DNA from: Acidocella sp.
GTDB taxonomy: Bacteria > Pseudomonadota > Alphaproteobacteria > Acetobacterales > Acetobacteraceae
Direction of reading: 5' to 3'
Length of the DNA stretch: 9,854 nt
Assembly (NCBI GenBank): GCA_028687415.1
Contig: JAQUAC010000067.1
Location: 1-9,854 of the forward strand
Positions 5,915-9,854 of the stretch are shown here, piece after piece. Position 1 is the first letter of the stretch, and every line of letters starts with the position of its first letter. The translations under genes were made by a program, and so were the position numbers. The notes under the pieces are model-generated. The model saw nothing but the letters and a program-made list of their open reading frames with translations, did not search any database and was not told the origin of the DNA.

Positions 5915-6946
5915 ATGCAGAAAAATACCGCCGCCAGTCCGCAGAACCGCAAGCTTGTCGCCACCTGGCTGTTCAGCCTCGCCTTTATGATCTGGGTCAT
6001 GGCCGGCATTGGCGGCTACACGCGCGATACCGGCTCGGGGCTGTCGATCATGAACTGGGACCCGATCATCGGGGCGCTGCCACCGCTATCCGCCGCCGCC
6101 TGGAATAAGCTGTTCGCGCTGTACCAGAGCATTCCGCAATACCAGATATTGCATCAGGGCATGGATTTGGACGGCTTCAAGACGCTGTTCTGGCCGGAAT
6201 ACATCCACCGCCTATGGGGGCGGCTGATGGGGCTGGTGCTGCTGTTACCGCTGATCGGCTTCGCCCTCACCGGGCGGATTGAGAAACGGCTGATCCCGTG
6301 GCTGGTGCTGCTATTCGCCCTGGGCGGGCTGCAGGGGGCAATCGGCTGGTTCATGGTGTCGTCGGGCTTCTTCCCCAATTCCACCGCTGTGGAGCCGTGG
6401 CGGCTTTCCTTGCATTTCTTCGCCGCCATGTTCCTGCTGGGCGCGGTACTGTGGACGGCGCTGACCGTACAGAACCCGGCTCCCGTGCCGTATCCCGGCC
6501 AGCGGGGCTTGAAGCGCTTGGCGCAACTGGCCTTCGTGCTGCTGCTGCTGGCCATGTTCGGCGGCACGTTCGTGTCCGGCATTCATGGCATCACGGCCTT
6601 CGATCCGGCGAACAACATCGGCACCGGGCAGCCGCCCGCCGGCTGGCCGTTCAGCGGCATCTTCTCCGACACCGCGACAATCATCTTCGACCACCAGTTT
6701 CTGGCCGTGCTGGCCACGCTGGCGGTGCTGTCGGTGAGCGTGCAGGCCCTGCGCAACGGCGCGCCGGATAATGTGCGGGACGCGGCGATGCTCATCGGCC
6801 TGCTGGTGCTGCTGCAATTCGCCTTTGGCGTCTCGGCGCTGGTGTCGCAAATGATCGACCTCGGCGTCGTCCATCAGATGAACGCGGTGCTGCTGCTGGC
6901 GGCTCTGCTGCGGCTGCTGCACATGCTGCGGGGAGCCACCGCATGA
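5915..6946 (+). CDS. ctaA: Heme A synthase, COX15/CtaA type 2, paralogue 1
   Basis: Integral membrane enzyme that oxidises the C8 methyl of heme O to a formyl group, giving heme A for aa3/ba3 terminal oxidases. It has 343 residues and about eight hydrophobic segments, a duplicated four-helix arrangement. I chose ATG 5915 because AGGAGA lies four bases upstream; an in-frame GTG at 5882 lacks this. The N-terminal half is canonical: GGYTRDTGSGLSIMNWDP (33-50), FWPEYIHRLWGRLMG with E95 and H98, and PWRLSLHFFAAM with H167. The C-terminal half keeps H260 (FDHQF) and H320 (VVHQMNA). However, the usual YNTFPxMDG...VQFxHR signature is replaced by FDPANNIGTGQPP...IIFDHQ, and the Arg after the first C-half His is Gln. 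Paralogue 2 follows with an ATGA overlap. The 56-base gap after the deaminase gene holds no clear terminator. No oxidase or heme O synthase gene is in the window. Confidence 0.93.
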   Translation: MQKNTAASPQNRKLVATWLFSLAFMIWVMAGIGGYTRDTGSGLSIMNWDPIIGALPPLSAAAWNKLFALYQSIPQYQILHQGMDLDGFKTLFWPEYIHRLWGRLMGLVLLLPLIGFALTGRIEKRLIPWLVLLFALGGLQGAIGWFMVSSGFFPNSTAVEPWRLSLHFFAAMFLLGAVLWTALTVQNPAPVPYPGQRGLKRLAQLAFVLLLLAMFGGTFVSGIHGITAFDPANNIGTGQPPAGWPFSGIFSDTATIIFDHQFLAVLATLAVLSVSVQALRNGAPDNVRDAAMLIGLLVLLQFAFGVSALVSQMIDLGVVHQMNAVLLLAALLRLLHMLRGATA

Positions 6947-7992
6947 AGCCGGACAGGGCGCTCGGCGCCTGGGTGCTGCTGCTGGCGGCCATGGTGTTTG
7001 GCATGACCGTGGGCGGCGGGCATGCGCGCACCATCGGCGCCGGGTTCACCATCCAGGTCTGGCGCCCGTTCACCGGCTTCATCCCGCCCATGAACGCGGG
7101 CGATTGGGGCTATCTGTTCGGCCTGTACCAGAAGACAGCGGTGTATCAGGCGCACCCGATCGACCTGGCGCAGTACAAGGCGCTGTTCTGGCCGATGTTC
7201 CTTGACCGCTGCTGGGGCCGGCTGATGGCGCTGGTATTCCTCGTCCCCTTCGCTTGGTTCATGGCCAAAGGGCGGCTGACGAAGAAACATGCCGCCTGGA
7301 TGCTGGCGATTTTCGTGGCCGGGGCCGGGCAGGGGGCGTTTGGCTGGTACATGGTGCAAACCGGCATGCAACCGGGCGTGCTCTCGCCGCCGCCGCTCTG
7401 GGCCGGGCCGCATTTCTGCACCGCCATGATTATTTTCGCGCTGCTGGTGTGGACGGGTCTGACCTTCCGCACGCCTGAGCCCGCGCGGGTGGAGGGCGTC
7501 GCCTTTCTGCGCCACTGGGCCACCGCCAGCGTTGTGCTGGTGTATTGCACCATGGGCTTCGGCGCGATGGTGGCCGCCACCAACGCCATCACCGTGTTCA
7601 ACACCTTCCCCACCATGGACGGGCATTTTGTGCCGCCGACGCTGTTTGAGCTGCATCCCTGGGCGCAGAACTTCATTGCCAACAAGGCGACGGTGCAGTT
7701 CTTCCATCGGCTGTTCGCCACCATTACGGCGCTAGTCGTGCTCACTACCGCCGTGCTGGGGTTGCGGGCCAAACTGCCGCCGGGATTGCGGGATAATTTT
7801 CTGCTGCTCGCGGGGCTGGTGGCGTTGCAATATCTGCTGGGCATGACCACGATTGTATTGGGCGCGCCGGAGCTGGGCTATGTGCATGAGCTGAACGGCG
7901 TGCTGCTGTTCGCCTCAATACTGGCGGCGCGGCACGGCCTGCGCGGCGCTACGGCGGTTGAGTCGCAATCCGCTTTGGCCGCGGCGGAATAG
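6943..7992 (+). CDS. Heme A synthase-like COX15/CtaA family protein, paralogue 2 with degenerate N-terminal half
   Basis: A 349-residue, about eight-helix membrane protein clearly homologous to its upstream neighbour (shared FGLYQ/FALYQ, FW-WGRLM, GAFGWYMV/GAIGWFMV, VHxxNxVLL). It starts at ATG 6943, overlapping the previous stop as ATGA, with GGGGAG seven bases upstream, so the two are translationally coupled. The N-half residues essential in the family are missing: the Glu and His of EYIHR are replaced by M85 and D88 (FWPMFLDRCWGR). The TRxTxSGLS motif has become ARTIGAGFT, and the Arg before the second N-half His is lost, though H157 remains. The C-half is instead canonical: VFNTFPTMDGHFVPP (218-232), NKATVQFFHRLFA with H255, and YVHELNG with H315. 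By itself it should lack the heme O oxidation site if that lies in the N-half. It may be a heme-carrying partner subunit of paralogue 1, or a decaying duplicate; the intact frame and clean motifs argue against decay. Confidence 0.88.
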   Translation: MKPDRALGAWVLLLAAMVFGMTVGGGHARTIGAGFTIQVWRPFTGFIPPMNAGDWGYLFGLYQKTAVYQAHPIDLAQYKALFWPMFLDRCWGRLMALVFLVPFAWFMAKGRLTKKHAAWMLAIFVAGAGQGAFGWYMVQTGMQPGVLSPPPLWAGPHFCTAMIIFALLVWTGLTFRTPEPARVEGVAFLRHWATASVVLVYCTMGFGAMVAATNAITVFNTFPTMDGHFVPPTLFELHPWAQNFIANKATVQFFHRLFATITALVVLTTAVLGLRAKLPPGLRDNFLLLAGLVALQYLLGMTTIVLGAPELGYVHELNGVLLFASILAARHGLRGATAVESQSALAAAE

Positions 7993-8005
7993 GAGAGTAC
8001 AAATC

Positions 8006-9442
8006 ATGAGCGAAGCGCTCAACACCGCGACGAAACTGTTCCATGGCGAGACTGGGCTGGACCCGCACGAGGCGGCTAAGCATGTCGCCACCGCGCTGGA
8101 AGGCACGGATGACGGTGAGCTGTTCCTAGAATACCGGGAATCCGAATCCGTCTCACTGGACGATGGCCGCATCCGCGCCGCCAGCTTTGACACGCGAAGG
8201 GGCTTCGGCCTGCGCGCCGTGCTAGGCGAGGCAGCCTATTTCGCCCATGCCGGGGAAATTTCCGATGCGGCACTGGGCCGCGCGGCGGAGACCATTCGCG
8301 CCGCCAAGGCCGTGGAACACGCCATGACCGCCGCCGGGCCTGCCGCCGCGCCCTCGCCGCTTTATGCCGGGCTGAACCCGTTGGCCGAGGCCCCCTTCGC
8401 CGCCCGCGCCGAGCTGTTGCAGCAGATCGACGCCTTCGCCCGCGCCGCCGACAGCCGCGTGGTGCAGGTGATGGCGAGTATCGCCGGTGAGTGGCAGGTG
8501 ATTGAGATCATCCGCGCCGATGGCGCGCGCGTGGCCGATATCCGCCCGTTGGTGCGGCTGAACGTGTCCGTGGTGCTGGAGCAGAACGGGCGCCGGGAGT
8601 CCGGTGGCCATGGCGCGGGCGGGCGTACCGGCTACGATGCCGTCACCAACCCGAATTTCTGGCAGGACGCGGTGCGTGAGGCCATTCGCCAGGCCGAGGT
8701 GAATCTGGCCAGCATCCCCGCCCCGGCGGGCGAGATGGAGGTGGTGCTGGGCTCCGGCTGGCCGGGCATTCTGCTGCACGAGGCTATTGGTCACGGGCTG
8801 GAGGGTGATTTCAACCGCAAGCAGACCTCCGCCTTCGCCGGGCTGATGGGTAGCCGTGTGGCCGCCAAGGGCGTCACGGTGGTGGATGACGGTACCATCC
8901 CCAACCGCCGCGGCTCGCTGACCATCGACGACGAAGGCACGCCGACCTCCCGCACCACGCTGATCGAGGACGGGGTTCTGGTTGGCTTCCTGCAAGACCG
9001 CCAGAACGCGCGGCTGATGAACATGCGCGCCACCGGCAATGGCCGCCGCCAATCCTACGCGCACGCGCCGATGCCGCGCATGACCAACACTATCATGCTC
9101 GGCGGCGAGGCCTCGCCGGAGGACATGATCAAATCGGTGAAGCGCGGGCTGTACGCGGTGAATTTCGGTGGCGGGCAGGTGGATATCACCTCCGGCAAGT
9201 TCGTGTTCTCCGCCGCCGAGGCGTATCTCATCGAGGACGGCAAGGTGACCACCCCGGTGAAGGGGGCGACGCTGATCGGCAACGGGCCGGATGCACTGAC
9301 CAAGGTGGAGATGATCGGCAACGACATGGCGCTCGACCCTGGCATCGGTACTTGCGGCAAAAACGGCCAGGGTGTGCCGGTGGGCGTGGGGCAACCGACG
9401 ATAAAACTATCCGGGCTGACGGTGGGCGGCACCGCCGCATAG
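8006..9442 (+). CDS. tldD: Metalloprotease TldD
   Basis: Catalytic subunit of the TldD-TldE(PmbA) zinc protease, which in E. coli matures microcin B17 and degrades CcdA antitoxin by cutting unfolded peptides. It has 478 residues, as in E. coli (481). The metal site is HEAIGHGLEGD with H258, E259 and H263, and the third ligand is C450 in GIGTCGKNGQGVPVG. Other family blocks are SAFAGLMGSRVA (275-286), DEGTPTSRT (309-317), YAHAPMPRMTN (351-361) and NFGGGQVDITSGKFVFSAAE (386-405). I chose ATG 8006 (MSEALN), with AGGAG upstream; an in-frame ATG 48 bases earlier would overlap the end of paralogue 2 and add a non-conserved extension. The gap to that gene is 13 bases, so it is probably in the same operon. 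The partner tldE is not in this window. Next to it I recall cox genes in many alphaproteobacteria, but here a chemoreceptor follows. Confidence 0.96.
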   Translation: MSEALNTATKLFHGETGLDPHEAAKHVATALEGTDDGELFLEYRESESVSLDDGRIRAASFDTRRGFGLRAVLGEAAYFAHAGEISDAALGRAAETIRAAKAVEHAMTAAGPAAAPSPLYAGLNPLAEAPFAARAELLQQIDAFARAADSRVVQVMASIAGEWQVIEIIRADGARVADIRPLVRLNVSVVLEQNGRRESGGHGAGGRTGYDAVTNPNFWQDAVREAIRQAEVNLASIPAPAGEMEVVLGSGWPGILLHEAIGHGLEGDFNRKQTSAFAGLMGSRVAAKGVTVVDDGTIPNRRGSLTIDDEGTPTSRTTLIEDGVLVGFLQDRQNARLMNMRATGNGRRQSYAHAPMPRMTNTIMLGGEASPEDMIKSVKRGLYAVNFGGGQVDITSGKFVFSAAEAYLIEDGKVTTPVKGATLIGNGPDALTKVEMIGNDMALDPGIGTCGKNGQGVPVGVGQPTIKLSGLTVGGTAA

Positions 9443-9454
9443 CTCGTTGTTAAT

Positions 9455-9504
9455 TTTTCGTCACTAGGAAAAACAGCATAATTGTTTTTCCAGGGAGACG
9501 AAAA
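9455..9504 (+). promoter_or_regulatory. Nested hairpin over the chemoreceptor ribosome-binding site
   Basis: Two concentric, perfectly complementary arm pairs. The outer stem is TTTTCGTC (9455-9462) with GACGAAAA (9497-9504). The inner stem is GGAAAAACA (9467-9475) with TGTTTTTCC (9483-9491), closed by a 7-base loop GCATAAT. Between them is an asymmetric internal loop of 4 and 5 bases. The Shine-Dalgarno AGGGAG (9492-9497) lies in that internal loop, and the A of the chemoreceptor ATG is the last paired base. As RNA it would restrict ribosome access. Alternatively CATAAT (9477-9482) could be a -10 box and the repeat an operator. It is not a classic terminator, since no T-tract follows the 3' arm. 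Confidence 0.6.
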
Positions 9505-9854
9505 TGCTGTGCTGGTTCCGCGAAGTCGCGCCAATTCGCCAGAAACTGACTGTTGCATTCGGGGTGCAGGCGGGGCTGGTGGCGGTTTGTCTCGCCAGCA
9601 CCCTGGCAGCGCCGCAGGCGGCTCCGCTGGTGTGTGGCGTGGCGCTGCTGGCTTCCGCAATACTTGGTGTGGCGATGCGCGCCGCCATCGCCACACCCTA
9701 TGTCACCACGGTTGTGCGGATGGAGGCGCTGGCCGCAGGGAACCTCACAGCTCCCATACAGTTCACGAAATATCGCGACTGCGTGGGGCGGATGACCAAG
9801 GCCATGCACAAATTCCGCGAGGACGCGCTGGCCAAGCAGCAGACGGATGCGGAG
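9504..9854 (+). CDS. Methyl-accepting chemotaxis protein, N-terminal part (3' truncated by window edge)
   Basis: Open from ATG 9504 to the window end (117 codons, no stop). AGGGAG six bases upstream is a good ribosome site. Hydrophobic segments at about residues 15-36 and 42-63 are two membrane helices separated by only a few residues, so there is essentially no periplasmic ligand-binding domain. A HAMP linker follows (about 61-113): Pro65 after the second helix, RMEALAAGNLTAPI (72-85) matching the LxxGxLxxxI pattern, then the GRMTKAMHKFRED helix. The usual Asp-Glu-x-Gly of HAMP is D92-C-V-G95, so Glu is replaced by Cys. The expected methylation/signalling coiled coil lies beyond the window. 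It would sense cytoplasmic or membrane-borne cues. A HAMP-containing histidine kinase or diguanylate cyclase is possible until the C-terminus is seen, but the FREDALAKQQ ending is typical of alphaproteobacterial chemoreceptors. Confidence 0.8.
   Translation, partial: MLCWFREVAPIRQKLTVAFGVQAGLVAVCLASTLAAPQAAPLVCGVALLASAILGVAMRAAIATPYVTTVVRMEALAAGNLTAPIQFTKYRDCVGRMTKAMHKFREDALAKQQTDAE

Noticed and set aside
6311..7707. Two overlapping minus-strand open frames across the heme A synthase genes
   Set aside because: His/Arg/Gln-rich composition typical of antisense to Leu/Ala-rich membrane proteins; no motif recognised.
8222..9394. Long minus-strand open frame (390 codons) antisense to tldD
   Set aside because: It lies wholly inside a gene with clear TldD motifs. 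The translation is His/Arg/Gly-rich low-complexity of the kind produced by GC-rich codon bias, with no recognisable domain.

Overview
This is a GC-rich, densely packed chromosomal window whose content looks alphaproteobacterial. The pointers are a type-2 (COX15-like) heme A synthase, a TPR lipoprotein gene joined to ispE, a CckA/NtrB-style transmitter kinase, and a chemoreceptor with almost no periplasmic domain. Rhodospirillales/Acetobacteraceae is my best guess, but the sequence does not prove it. I see no insertion sequence, integrase, CRISPR array or rRNA. No gene-free stretch exceeds about 130 bases.

Layout. The + strand enters with the 3' part of glucose-6-phosphate isomerase (pgi, ends 686). 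A 130-base AT-rich spacer with palindromes follows, then a small soluble histidine kinase (817-1491). The kinase converges on a minus-strand block that reads, in its own direction, TPR lipoprotein (4132-2444), ispE (2441-1593), tRNA-Gln(TTG) (1578-1504). These lie only 2 and 14 nt apart and probably form one transcript. A 106-base divergent spacer separates this block from a + strand series: apaG (4239), folE (4714), a guanine-deaminase-like gene overlapping the folE stop, two tandem heme A synthase paralogues sharing an ATGA overlap (5915-6946 and 6943-7992), and tldD (8006-9442). The right edge cuts a methyl-accepting chemotaxis protein gene that starts at 9504.

How the genes relate. The block holds housekeeping functions: glycolysis (pgi), isoprenoid precursors (ispE), pterin/folate synthesis from GTP (folE), guanine catabolism (guaD), heme A for an aa3/ba3-type oxidase (the two COX15 paralogues) and peptide maturation or degradation (tldD). 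In many alphaproteobacteria, as I recall, tldD lies beside the cytochrome oxidase (cox) genes, so tldD next to heme A synthase looks like a remnant of that neighbourhood. Here the next gene is a chemoreceptor instead.

The two most interesting observations follow. (1) The tandem heme A synthase paralogues have diverged in a complementary way. The first keeps the canonical N-terminal half and has an eroded C-terminal-half signature. The second has lost the N-terminal Glu and His ligands and keeps a canonical C-terminal half. This suggests a two-subunit enzyme. (2) A nested 50-nt inverted repeat (9455-9504) places the chemoreceptor's Shine-Dalgarno sequence in an internal loop and its start codon at the base of the stem, suggesting translational control or an operator.
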